64,000 nucleotides of DNA from Cephalotus follicularis. Its lineage: Eukaryota > Streptophyta > Magnoliopsida > Oxalidales > Cephalotaceae. Every line of letters begins with the position of its first letter. The stretch's first letter is position 1. The DNA lies in contig BDDD01000572.1 of the NCBI GenBank assembly GCA_001972305.1, forward strand, positions 330,841 through 394,840, written 5' to 3'. The position numbers and the translations under genes were made by a program. This document shows positions 10,022 to 21,121 of the stretch, piece by piece. Under the pieces are notes generated by a model that did no database searches, was not told the DNA's origin, and saw nothing but the letters and a program-made list of their open reading frames with translations.

Positions 10022-13000
10022 TGTCACACCCCGTATTTCCAATCACGTTAGACAAGCATATGTGGTGATATCAGGATTTAAATAATATTCTAGCACTCAT
10101 TCAATAATACATAAATAATTTGTGGAAGCAGTTATTAAGCCAGAATATAAATACAATGTAGCGCCCCCGACCCGAGTCCGCTTTAAGCTCAAAGCGAGCT
10201 TCGAAGATCGGTGCGTTACGTGGGTGTAACCTTTGACCGTCAAATCTTTTAATTATTCAATGATCCATTTCATATCTTTTAATCTTAACTTAGATTTAAA
10301 ATCTAACATTATTACTTAATAACTTCACAGGATCGCGTATGCTTACATCTTTGAAACATCAATTTCAAAATATCATATTTTCATTATCATGGTCATTCCT
10401 AATACCCTGGCATTTGTACATCATTTACATTTAGCCTTACACAGCGGAAAAACGTAATCTTATCACCTCATAAAAATAATCATATACTCGCCTTTTTCCA
10501 TTAACATCTCATAAACTCAAGTATGTTCAATAACTCTTGATATCATCATCTTACATAAAACGATCATAATCTATAACATTTGTTTCTATACTATAACATC
10601 TATACACCGTCTATCATAAAACATTACACAGCGGAAAACATACACATATGACATAAAACATAACTTCATAGCATATACTTCCTTTCCTTACTCTTCTTCT
10701 TTTGTGAACTTCCTCTAAAGCTCGCAACTTCACGTTCAACATTTCCTGGAAGATTTATTTGAAAAACAAGACATTGAAATGAGTGAGCTTTTAAGAGCCC
10801 AGTAAGAATCATAGTCATAAAACGTTTTCGAAATCCATTTCTCTGATAATTTTCATAACATAAAACATTTCTAAAATCATACATTTTCTGGTACATATAA
10901 CCAGCATACTTGAAAACAATTAAAAACGTTTTCCATTCAAAATTTCTTTTGGCTTGTATCACAGCCACACTTGAAAACGTTAGCAAAAATCATTTTCTTC
11001 ACATTCATAAACAAAACATCTTTAAAACTCTTTTTCTGTTCATATGTTATGAAACAGAACATTTCATAAAACTTGGTGGTCATGAACCTCTTGTGAACCC
11101 TTTACACCGCTTCACCGGGGCATTGTGCACTCCCTGATTACTATCCTTACATCACATGCATGTCTGTGAGCACGCTCGGCTCCATTAACTTTGAGCAATC
11201 TCGCTCCATTAACATTGAGCCTTGCGCTCCATTAACATTGAGCCTTGCGCTCCATTCCCCTTGGAAGATCGCAATCCAAGGGCGGTTCATTTATTAATCT
11301 TTACGAGATTAATCCTCACTGGATCGCAATCCAGTAGTTGTTCATATAAATTCATTTCGTAAAACATTTCATAAAACATTTTATAAAACATTTCTATGCT
11401 TTGAGTGACCAGCTCAAAACATTCATAACACATTTCTCTTCATTTGAGTAATTAACTCAAATGCATTCATAAAACATTTTCATAAAACATTTCTCTTCAT
11501 TTGAGTAGTTAACTCAAATGCATTCATAAAATCATTTCATAAAATCTTTCTTAATACCTTGAGTGATCAGCTCAAGACATTCATAAAACATCATCATGAA
11601 ACCTTTCCAAAACTGGTTTCTTTTGTAAAAACATTCATTTCACAATCATAAAATATTTCTCATCACTTTGAGTAATTAACTTAAAAACCCTTTAGAAAAT
11701 CAGTTTTGCACAACTTTTCAAAAATACATATTTCGTATAAAAAAACTCATTTTCATAGAAAAATTAAAACATAAAAGTTAAAGTAGACATCTCAATGAAT
11801 CTATAGAGATAAAAATCATAAAATTCCATTGAGAAACGAAGCTGCAATGAATTTTTAAAGTTACAGTTTCCTTTTGAAAATAGTACCTGAGCAGTGGAAG
11901 AAAACATAGCTTTTCATCAAGCATTCGATAGAATTTCGAGATGCATGAAACATAACAGTTAAAGTAGACATCTTGAGGTTTTCAAAACATTAAACCATTC
12001 GAAATTTCATCAAGAACTCAGCAAGATATGAATTAAAGTATTTGCTGCATAATTTTGAATCAAAACAGAGGAAAACTTTGATGAAATGGGTATAGAATCT
12101 CCTTACCTCACTTGATCTCCTTCTCTTCTTCTCTCCCACGAATTCTCCTGTCCAAGCTCAGCAGAAACCAATACTTTGTTCAGCTGAGAATGCACTCATA
12201 TATAAGGAGAAAGGGAAACTTGGAGGCTAAGCTTGCATGGTGTCATCCATGACCTCACCCATGTGAGCTTGCCTCCATGTGATGATATTAAACCAATTCA
12301 GCTGATGCCACCTGCCCTATAGCAGTAAAATATCATAATTCATCCATTCCTTGCTTGACACATGCCCTACAAACCATTTAAATCCTCCAAAATGGGATAA
12401 AAACTTATAATTCTGCACCTGACACAGGGCAAAGCGTCGACTCTTTATCTTTAAGCGTCAACGGTCACAGCCTTTACCTGAGTTTTTCACCTCTATCCCG
12501 ACTAAAGCGCTGACGCTTTCTTACAAAGCGTCGATGCTTTAAGTCTTCGTCCAAGTCAACTGACACATTTTATCTCAAAACGTCGACTTTTACATTCTAA
12601 GCGTCGACCGTTACTACCAAAGCGTCGGCGCTTTAAGTGGAACTGTCGGCGCTTTGGGACAGTTTTCCTTCTCAACACTTAGCCAAAAATTTTCTTCTAA
12701 GGGCGCTGCCCCCTGAACCCCCGCCCGCTGTCTGGGCAGCGGGACCCCCCGTCCGCTCACCGGGGAGCGGAACCCCCGTACTCCCCGAGCGTAGGGTCAT
12801 ACTACGGGTCCCTTAAACTATCTGCCAATATACACAATAGCAATCATCTTTCCATAATTAATATCCTTACTGGAAATTCGGGTCATCACATACAAGCCGT
12901 CCGCACGCATCCCATACCACGTGCAGGAACAAGTCAAATAATTATCCTTACATAAGGCAAATACAACAGTACACGGAGTGTGATCCGTTCGATACAATAC

Positions 13001-15318
13001 AATACATCATTAAGAAAATAACAACCTTAAATTGACAATAGAAGCTCTCCAAGCTTCAGCGGCAATCTCCACACGTCTTCGCTTAATCTGAAATTGTAGG
13101 GATTAGCCGTTGTCCTCACTTGGCTAAGTAGGAAGATAAGCATGTAGATGAATCTATAAATGTAAATATGACAGATAATGAAATGGCATATATATATGTG
13201 TATATAGATAATTCAATATATATACGCAATCATGCCAAGTGGCCATAAACAATACAATGCAAGAATACCGTAGAAGGGTACAATCAATTCATCCTCAATT
13301 GGGTGTCACATGTCGCTAACTCCTAGCACCAACTGTGTACCACCTAACTATCACCCTACTCTCCAAGGATGATAGAACATGTAACATTTACTATCGGTGT
13401 TGGCGGGTAGTTTAACAATAAGCTCTGCATTGCAGACAATTGGGTGATACTCTGGCCAACTCCTGGCACCCAGGATCACATCCGTAGTCAGTGACATCCT
13501 CCATCACTCAACTACGGTAATGAACATAGACAAACAATTCAAGCATTTCAATAATAATATTACATATATCAGTAATATGCAATATAAAAGTTGTTTTCTT
13601 TAGAAACATATAACGATTCATTTATCATACATCTCATAGAGGAAAACGATGTCAATTCAATAGTGGTCCTCAATTGGAGAACAAAATAGTAATAGTGCCT
13701 CTATTAAGAGGAAAATAACAGTTGGTATGATAATAAGATTTTCTATTAGAAAACCGTTTACAAATCATTGTTTATGCTTTAAGCATTAGGTTGGTAAAAT
13801 TCATGAATATGTATTCATAACAGTAGAAAATTTACCCAATAACAGTAATAATGGTTACAAAATAACATATCAGGGATATTTGCAACCACAAACAATTCAA
13901 TTGATCAATTTACAAATTTCTACACCTACTGTTTCAAAGTGTCGACAGTTGTTTGTTAAGCGTCGACGGTTAATGACTAAGCGTCGATACTGACAACCTA
14001 AGAGTCGACATTCTAAAGTTTATTATGCCATTTTTGTACCAAAGCGTCGACTGTCACGAGTAAGCATCGACGCTTCTGGGTTTCATACGAATTCCAGGAG
14101 CAGTTTCAAAACAGGGGATGCACAAATTCAATCTAAACTCAATCCAATTCGACAAGCAATCAAGTATCAACCATCATAACATATTATACATGTTATATGT
14201 TCAAAAACATGTCAAAATCCCCTACCTCAAATGCTATCCCAAGATCAATTGGAATGATCTTTCTCTTTATGTCCAATGTTCTTCACCTTCTTTCAATCTC
14301 CCAAAATTGCAGAATTAATCTACATAATTGCATGTTACAGGTCTATTAATCAATACTAGTAAGTTTATTCTTTTATCAAAACATGATAACATCAAGGAAT
14401 CGGGCCAGAAGTTTGTTGTCAACTATAAGCTCCTAGTTTCGTCTCTTATGAGCCATTTAACATTTCCATTTCAATTAAACTTGTTAACTCTTAAATCGAG
14501 TTGACAGTAGGTATTATACTTAGACTCAGTAATCTAATACTCATTCTTACAATCATGACACCAAATTGGGTTAGGAACTTACCGGAAAAGAACAAGCTCC
14601 CAAGTCTCTTTGGCACTCAATCCTCAACGCAAGCTTCCATAATCGTCCAGCAATTCTCCTCTCCTTCAGTATTTTTCAACACTCTAATGGTTCAAACATC
14701 AGCTGATATAAGTGTCCAACTTTGTGGTTTTCATTCCCACAGTTGGTTTAACCTTTAGTGTCCAACTCTCTCTCTCCTTCATGCATGCTATCTTTTCTTG
14801 TTCTTTCTCTTAACCATTTTATGCTGTGTTTTGCAGGTTGCAGGTGGAAGGAACATGCAAGACCCTTAAGTCTGGCACCATCAACAGATGGCAAGGTCTC
14901 TTATGAATGGTCGACACGTATAAGAATGCATGCCTTGGTTCCCATCATGTCCAGCTCTGCCATTTCCTCCAACTGACACCTATTTTGCGCCAGAACATGA
15001 CTAAAGCGTCATCGGTTACCTCGTGGGCATCGACGCTTAGATGCCTTTAAGTGTTGATACGGGGTGTTTAAAAGTCGACGGTTGGCGCCCAATCTCAGTC
15101 TTCAACTGTGCGTTTTGACACATGCCAGGTCTTAAAGCGTCGACGGTGTGATTCCAGGCGTCGGCGGTTTAACACCAATAATTAATTCTTTAACTTTCCA
15201 TTTAAAATTTCTATCCCAACTTCATTCATTAAAGAAAAGTACCAACATAACATCTCAAAAGGTATACTTTATTCATTGTTGGATACAAAATACATGAATG
15301 GAAATTGCGGTTATTACA
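10022..15318 (-). mobile_element. Solo T1 chromovirus LTR, TSD GTGAT, split by a T2 solo LTR
   Basis: In plus orientation it begins TGTCACACCCCGTATTTCC and ends TGCGGTTATTACA, with GTGAT at 10017-10021 and 15319-15323. Net length without the nested LTR is about 2.56 kb. It shares with element B the block ggttagccgttgtcctcacttggctaag (13097 on) and ccaactcctggca (13450 on). GTCGAC-type clusters lie at 15003-15173 and 13937-14076. A sense-strand TATA (CTTATATCAGCTG) is at about 14701-14715. Confidence 0.93.
10157..12890 (-). mobile_element. Solo T2 chromovirus LTR, TSD TACAA
   Basis: Plus-strand ends are TGTAGCGCCCCCGACC and GAAATTCGGGTCATCACA; the flanks are TACAA at 10152-10156 and 12891-12895. 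It is 2734 bp, the reverse orientation of the T2 copy at 5637-7938. The GTCGAC-type cluster is at 12430-12660 and the sense TATA (TTATATATGAG) at 12196-12206. It sits inside the T1 solo LTR, so it is younger than that one. Confidence 0.93.
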
Positions 15319-15829
15319 GTGATTTTCCTTGGGAATTTAGTCCTCAGGCGTGGTTTGCAGACGTTAAGTGATAGTTTGATCTTTCCTTAGTTTTGCCCGA
15401 CCTCCTACCAATAAGGTTCCTTCAGATGATTTGATGTCTGACCCTTCGCCAACGTTTTGAGTGCTCGGGTGTTTTGTGTTTCCCAACCCTTAGTATTCTT
15501 TGAGTGTTTGGCCGACCTCAGGTTGTTGTTGTCCTCTGCAGAGCGCTTGACGTCGGATCTTGGAGTGTTTCCACGGGCTTAAGGCTTAGTTATACGTTGT
15601 CGTTTCCTGTGCTCGGGTGTCGTTTTGTTTTAACTCCTTAGAGTATGCAGTTGCTTTGGGGATCTCGGATAGTTTTCCTCTGCGACGTGTTTCAACATTG
15701 TTCTCATAGCATAGACTTGATAGGCTTGTGCGTTGAATTTTGGTGTTCGAGGTTGAGGATCTTGGCGGTGGATCCTTCCTCCTGGCACGGTCCTCTCCTC
15801 AGCTGAGGTGTGGGGAACGGGGCGTGTCA
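15319..15829 (+). repeat. Segment H, right part, ending GGGGCGTGTCA
   Basis: Continuation of 9057-10021 after the T1 solo LTR. It ends at 15829 with a CA dinucleotide, and the next base starts sequence homologous to position about 31304 of element C's 3' LTR. This looks like an LTR boundary inserted into C's 5' LTR. No coding content is recognised. Confidence 0.4.
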
Positions 15830-16517
15830 GAACATGCAACTTTAAAAATTCATTGAAGCTTCATTACTCATCCAAAAACTATGAACTTTATCAGTATGAA
15901 ATCTTTGAGATGTGTACTATAACTTTACTGTTTTATGTTTTCTCTGGAAATGAATGTTTCTATATGAAATATCAGTTTTAAAAATGTTGTACGATCATGT
16001 TTTATGAATATTTTGAGCTGATCACTCAAAGTATTAAGAAATGATTCATGAACTACGAAAAGTTAACAAACTGAGATGAACAACTCTTGGATTATGATCC
16101 AAAGAGGGATGATGAAGAGCGTAGAGTGCTCACGAACATGCATGTGAAGTAAAGATGGTAATCGGGGAGTGCACAATGCCCCGGTGAAGCATGTTTCAGT
16201 CAGGTACTTTGAGTTTATATAACCCCTCAGTTGTTTGAAAAGTTTCTAATCTATGTGAAATGATTGGGGAAAAATGAATGTGATGAAGTATTTATTATGA
16301 AACCCTTACTGGGCTATTTGAGCTCATTCCTTTCAATGTTTTGTTTTCAAATAGATTTTTTCAGGAAATGGTTGAACGTGGAATTTTGACCTTGTTGACA
16401 TTTATGTCTCAATCCTAGTTTTGATGATAACATATTTGTGTTTTAACCAAGTTTCTTTATGTGCAAGAAAACCATGAAATACGCAAAACAACACAAGAAA
16501 ACTGCAGAAGCAGGGCA

Positions 16518-16886
16518 AACCGTTGACGCTCAGGAATAAATCGTCAGCGCTTTAAGCAACTGTCGAGACAATGAACAAAGCGTCTACCGTTGAAGTGTTT
16601 GGAGAAGAGGAAGAAATGACCAAACCGTCGACGCCTTAATCTAAGCGTTTGCGCTTTGATACAAAGCGTCTGCGCTTTGACACAAAGCGTCTGCTGATTA
16701 AACCAGTGACACCAATTGGAATTCAATTTGACACAAGCGTCGACGCTCAACCCTAAGCGTCAGCGCTTTGAGGTACCGCTCGACTCCTACTCCCAGAACG
16801 CCTGCGCTTTAACTCGACAAATTCAAATTAAAATACCTAACGGTCACATAAGCGTCGACGCTTTGAAGGAGACAGTCGACGCTTTG
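16518..16886 (+). promoter_or_regulatory. GTCGAC-palindrome cluster in the E LTR
   Basis: Roughly a dozen copies of aagcGTCGACgcttt and one- or two-base variants, irregularly spaced. The best copies are near 16737, 16853 and 16873. The cluster lies immediately upstream of the TATA at 16979. A regulatory role is inference from position and repetition. Confidence 0.6.
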
Positions 16887-16978
16887 CACACTGAAAAGAA
16901 TTCTGACAGGGCTTTAATGAACCGTCTTTTATGCAACAACTTTGAAGACAATACCCAATGGTTCTCTGAGGCAAAAAC

Positions 16979-16990
16979 CTATATATACAA
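16979..16990 (+). promoter_or_regulatory. TATA box of the E LTR
   Basis: CTATATATACAAAGG is a strong plant TATA match in the middle of the LTR, downstream of the motif cluster and upstream of an A-rich R/U5-like region. Confidence 0.65.
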
Positions 16991-17535
16991 AGGTGTTTGA
17001 GCAGCACAAGAGATATCAAATTACAAAAGAATTCAAAGAAAACATACAACAAGCTTTCAAAATAAAAGCTCATCTCTAAAGCTTTCATTTTATATCTTAG
17101 CCCATCTCGGTTCTCAATTATATTGAGCGATTCTATCTTGTAAAATCCAACCTTGTGAGAGGTTTAGATCAAAACATTACTTTATATACTTTGATTGTAA
17201 AAGGGGAGTGAACCCTAAGAGAAATTGGAGAGTGAACCCAAGTGAGTTGTAAGTGATTGAGTTCAATCACAAAGGTGTACCGAATAGCACCTGGAATTGT
17301 ATTTGGAGACTAGTGGAAACTCAAGGAGATCCTTGGGAAAAGTGGACGTAGGCAAGAGTTACGCCGAACCACTCTAAAATAGTGTTTGCAAACTTTCTAA
17401 CTCTCTCTCTTTTAAATTGTTGATTTAATTGTGATTGCTTGATTTACTTGTTCATTGTTTTGTTAGACTAAAATTGCAATAAGTTTAATTAATTTTTAGA
17501 AACTACAATTCACCCCCCCTTGTAGTTTATTCAAT

Positions 17536-17547
17536 TGGTATCAGAGC
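17536..17547 (+). other. Primer-binding site of element E
   Basis: TGGTATCAGAGC two bases after the LTR end; perfect initiator-tRNA-Met complement. Confidence 0.93.
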
Positions 17548-17598
17548 GGTAGGCTTATAATTCTTAAGTGCTAGAGCCTTTAACGATCTAGGTTGACA

Positions 17599-18237
17599 AT
17601 GAACTCAAACGTAGGAGAGAGCCAAAACATCTCAAAACCCCCTTACTTCGATGGCAACAACTATAGCCATTGGAAAGCTACGATGACCATTTTTATTCAA
17701 TCCCCTGACTATAACTTATGGGACCTTATAGTTGATGGTCCAAATCTCCCCACCGTCACACTTGAAAACGGGGATGTAGTTTCCAAGCCTGGAAATCTCT
17801 ATGATGATAATGATAGAAAGAGAGTTCAAATAAATGCTAAGGCTAAACATATCATTATTTGTGCCATAAATTCTAATGACTTCAATAGGATTTCATCTTG
17901 CATTTTCGCCAAGGAAATGTGGGATAGACTTGAGGTCACCTATGAAGGGACTAATCAAGTTAAGGAAGCCAAAATTAGCATGCTAGTCCATGAATACGAA
18001 ATGTTCACCATGAATGAGAACGAAGATATAAAATCCATGTTCTCTATTTTTACAAACATCATTAATGCATTACAAGCTCTAGATAAAACGTATTCTAACA
18101 GTGAAATGGTGAGAAAAATTCTTAGGTGCTTGCCAAGGTCATGGATACCGAAGGTCACCGCAATTGAAGAAGTAAGGAATCTCAATGTTCTTCCACTAGA
18201 AGATATTCTTCGGTCATTAATGACTCATGAACTTTAA
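17599..18237 (+). pseudogene. Element E gag, N-terminal capsid region
   Basis: I use the ATG at 17599 (MNSNVGESQNISKPPYFDG), not an upstream TTG. The frame has the copia gag core: FDGNNYSHWKATM, then MWDRLEVTYEGTNQVKEAKISMLVHEYEMF, then MVRKILRCLPRSWIPKVTAIEE and LEDILRSLMTHEL. Gag forms the virus-like particle that packages element RNA. It ends at a TAA (18235-18237) where relatives read on, so the stop is premature. Confidence 0.92.
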
Positions 18238-18950
18238 ATGCAAAAGAAGGACGATGATGAGAAAAAGAAAACAAGAAGAAGAAGATAGTTGCTTTAAAAT
18301 CATCCCAAATCGAAGATTCCAAGGACGATGACCATGACCATGATGAAGAGCTAGCATTTATCACTCGGAAGTGCAAAAAATTCCTTGCTAGCAAGAAGAA
18401 GTTTGGAGGAAAGCCAAATAAGAGAATCCACCAAAAAGGAAAATCAAGCAAGCTTGAAGAAATTATATGCTTCGAGTGCAACAAACCGGGGCACTACAAA
18501 AGTGATTGCCCTCGCCTCAAGAAGAAGGACCTATATAAGAAGAAGAAGAAGGCCATGATCACAACATGGGACGATAGTGATGAGTCTAGTTCGGATGAAG
18601 ACTCAAATGAAGAACTGGCGCAAATAGCCTTGATGGCTTTAGAGGAAGAATAAGAAGAAGAGAGCGATGAGGTAACATATGATGAACTTGTTTTAATAGT
18701 AGAGAAATATAGCTCTATGGTTGCATCACTAAAGAAAAAGGTTAAGTCTTTGGTAAATGAAAATGATGAACTTAAATCAATTAACTTGGCCAAGGAAGAA
18801 ACCTCAAATGAAATTGAAGTAGATCTCCTAGAAAATGAAGTAGCATATCTTGTAAACGAGAATAAAAATCTTAAGGAAGAAATAGAAGCTTTATAGAAAA
18901 CTTTCTCAAAGTTTTCTAATAGTAGTGAGAAGCTTGAAAATCTCCTTGGC
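18238..18950 (+). pseudogene. Element E gag continuation with zinc knuckle and coiled coil
   Basis: After the premature stop the sense continues in a frame shifted near 18275. It has an acidic and lysine-rich stretch, then the knuckle ICFECNKPGHYKSDCPR (CX2CX4HX4C) at about 18465-18515, a KKKKK run, an acidic patch (DDSDESSSDEDSNEEL), a TAA near 18652, and a heptad-like coiled coil (LKKKVKSLVNENDELKS) ending at a TAG near 18895. The composition matches SIRE gag C-terminal regions. Antisense frames here are shadows. Confidence 0.8.
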
Positions 18951-19532
18951 ATGCAAAGATGTGTCTTTGATAAAGCCGGACTAGGATATGAGGAAATGAA
19001 CAATGTTAAGCTTTATCAAACATTTTTTGAAAGGAAAGAAAAAATAGAAAAAGAAAAGGTTGAAAAGGCTCAAATCAAAAAGAAAATTGTGAAAACCGTG
19101 TGTGATTATTGTGGTAAAAATGGACATACATCTTTCACTTGCTTCCATAAAAAGAATGCCATGATTAGGAAGAATTTGATTAATTCATGTAGTTTTTGTG
19201 GCAAACATGGACACACATCCTCACAATGCTATCATAGAAAAAATGCAATAAATAAGAAAAGGATGAATGTCTTGTGTACACATTGTGGTAAAAACGGTCA
19301 TACATTCTCATCTTGTTTTTATAGAAGAAGTAATATGCATAAAAGAAGTGTAGTTGTTTCTTGCAATAATTATAGTAAGAATGGCCATACTTCTACCTCA
19401 TGCTTTTATAAAGAAAATGTATTAAATAACTTGAATTTCTCTAAAGTAAAAAGGAGTTGGGTTCCCAAAAGAACCATTTTGACTAACCCCAAAGGACCCA
19501 AGGTTTGTTGGGTACCTCAAACGAATATTTGA
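18951..19532 (+). pseudogene. Element E gag end with tandem CCHC knuckles
   Basis: The open frame begins LLGMQRCVFDKAGLGYEE and carries four similarly spaced knuckle units: CDYCGKNGHTSFTC, CSFCGKHGHTSSQC, CTHCGKNGHTFSSC and a fourth whose second Cys is Tyr (CNNYSKNGHTSTSC). Units are about 30-36 residues apart. It ends at a TGA just before protease. The knuckles would bind element RNA. With the one at about 18465 this makes five, of which four keep all ligands. Confidence 0.88.
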
Positions 19533-19967
19533 AATTTATGTTTGTAGGTGTGCTTGAAGGCATTATCCAAGAAGACTCAATGGTACTTGGATATCGGATG
19601 CTCCAAGCATATGACGGGCGACAAGAGTCTCTTCGTCAAATACGAATCAAAGGAAGGAGGAGAAGTAACTTTTGGAGACAACGCAAAAGGAAAAATCAAA
19701 GGTGTTGGCTCCATAGGTAACAATAAAACCTCCATTCATAATGTTTTATTTGTTGATGGACTCAAGCACAATCTCTTGAGCATAAGCCAATTATGTGACA
19801 AGAATTGTAGAGTCGTATTTGAAAAAGACTCATGCAAAGTGATAGATATAAATAATGATCAAATAAAATTTATAGGACATAGACATGGAAATGTGTATGC
19901 TGTAGATATAGATGATTTAATTAATATTAAATGTTTAGTATCTATGAACGAAGATAGTTGGCTATGA
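19533..19967 (+). pseudogene. Element E aspartic protease
   Basis: In the same frame as the preceding gag after TGA (19530-19532) and TAG (near 19545). It has TQWYLDIGCSKHMTGD, the copia protease site, but with DIG where D-S/T-G is expected. KYESKEGGEVTFGDNAKGKIKGVGSIG and LLSISQLCDKNCRVVFE follow. It ends at a TGA replacing Trp in the block that leads to HRRLGHVGM. The altered active site alone should abolish polyprotein cleavage. Confidence 0.88.
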
Positions 19968-21011
19968 CATAGAAGATTAGGTCATGTAGGTATGTCAACC
20001 ATATCAAAGCTTTTAAAACATGAGTTAGTTAAAGGTCTACCTAAGATTAGCTTTGAAAAGGATAAAGTTTGTGATGCATGTCAATACGGAAAACAAACTA
20101 GGGCTTCATTTAAAAGCAAAAACATTGTATCAACAACTAGGCCTTTACAACTTTTACATATAGACTTATTTGGTCCAATAGATGTTAGAAGCCTAGGTGG
20201 AAAATCATATGCCATGGTCATAGTAGACGATTACTCGAGATATACGTGGACTATTTTCCTAGCCCACAAAAGTGAATCTTTTAAAGAATTTTCAAACTTT
20301 TGCAAAACCGTTCAAAATGAAAAGGACACATCTATTTCTAAAATTAGAAGTGATCATGGAAAAGAATTTGAAAATCATTTGTTTGAAAACTTTTGTAATG
20401 AAAATGGTTTTACACATGAGTTCTCCACTCCTAGAACACCTCAACAAAATGGGGTTGTTGAAAGGAAGAATACAACATTACAAGAAATGTGTAGAACACT
20501 TTTAAACGAAAATAATTTACCAAAATACTTTTGGGCGGAAGCAATAAATCCTTCATGCTATATCCTAAATCGCATATCAATTAGGCCAATTCTCAAAAAG
20601 ACTCCATATGAGTTATGGAGGGGGAGAAAGCCAAACATTAGTTACTTTCACACTTTTGGATGCAAGTGCTTTATCCACAATAATGGAAAAGAGCATCTTG
20701 GAAAATTCGACTCCAAAATCGATGAAGGTATTTTTCTTGGTTATTCCTCTAGTAGTAGGGCTTATAGATGCTTTAATAAAAGAACCTTACTAGTTGAAGA
20801 ATCAATGCATGTTATATTTGATGAATCTAACCCTAAACTTCCAAAAGAAGTTATTGTTGATGATTGTGTAGATTTTATTGAAAATGGATTTAACAAGCTT
20901 AATCTAGATGAAGCCAAAAGGGAGGAATCTACCGTAGAAAAAACCCCTCAAGAAAGCTATCAAGAAGCTCTTCATAACAAAACCTTGAAGGTAGTAAGAG
21001 GACATCCTTAG
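19968..21011 (+). pseudogene. Element E integrase
   Basis: The zinc-binding motif is HRRLGHVGM ... CDACQYGKQTRASF. The core motifs are LLHIDLFGPIDV (first Asp), KIRSDHGKEFEN (second Asp) and QQNGVVERKNTTLQEM (Glu), giving a DD35E triad. The C-terminal GKR-like part has FGCKCFIHNNGKEHLGKFDSK and GIFLGYSSSSRAYRCFN. This is the longest intact frame of E (339 residues from 19992), ending at a TAG that replaces Gln before EAIIGNPRLG. Confidence 0.93.
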
Positions 21012-21121
21012 GAAGCAATAATAGGTAATCCTAGATTAGGTGTATCCACTAGATCTAGTATTAATCATAATTATATTGCCTTCTTGTCACAAATAGAGCC
21101 TAAAAATATAAATGAGGTTTT
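21012..21121 (+). pseudogene. Element E integrase-RT linker, joined at a deletion
   Basis: The linker reads EAIIGNPRLGVSTRSSINHNYIAF then EPKNINEVL, and at about 21115-21125 jumps directly to the middle of RT. The intervening N-terminal RT coding, roughly half a kilobase or more in related elements, is absent. Confidence 0.75.

Larger units (their letters stand above)
16393..17533 (+). repeat. 5' LTR of element E (1141 bp)
   Basis: It begins TGTTGACATTTATGTC and ends TTGTAGTTTATTCA next to the primer site. A dense cluster of AGCGTCGACGCTT-type motifs occupies 16518-16886, about 90 bp upstream of a TATA box. Frames here (16544-16750, 16716-17000) are chance readings of the repeated motif. Confidence 0.92.

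Noticed and set aside
16544-17088. Small frames on both strands rich in Arg and Leu
   Set aside because: They are translations of the repeated GTCGAC-type motif in the E LTR.
18182-19003. Antisense frames of 100 and 169 residues rich in Ser and Phe
   Set aside because: Mirror of the Lys/Glu-rich gag coding of element E on the plus strand.
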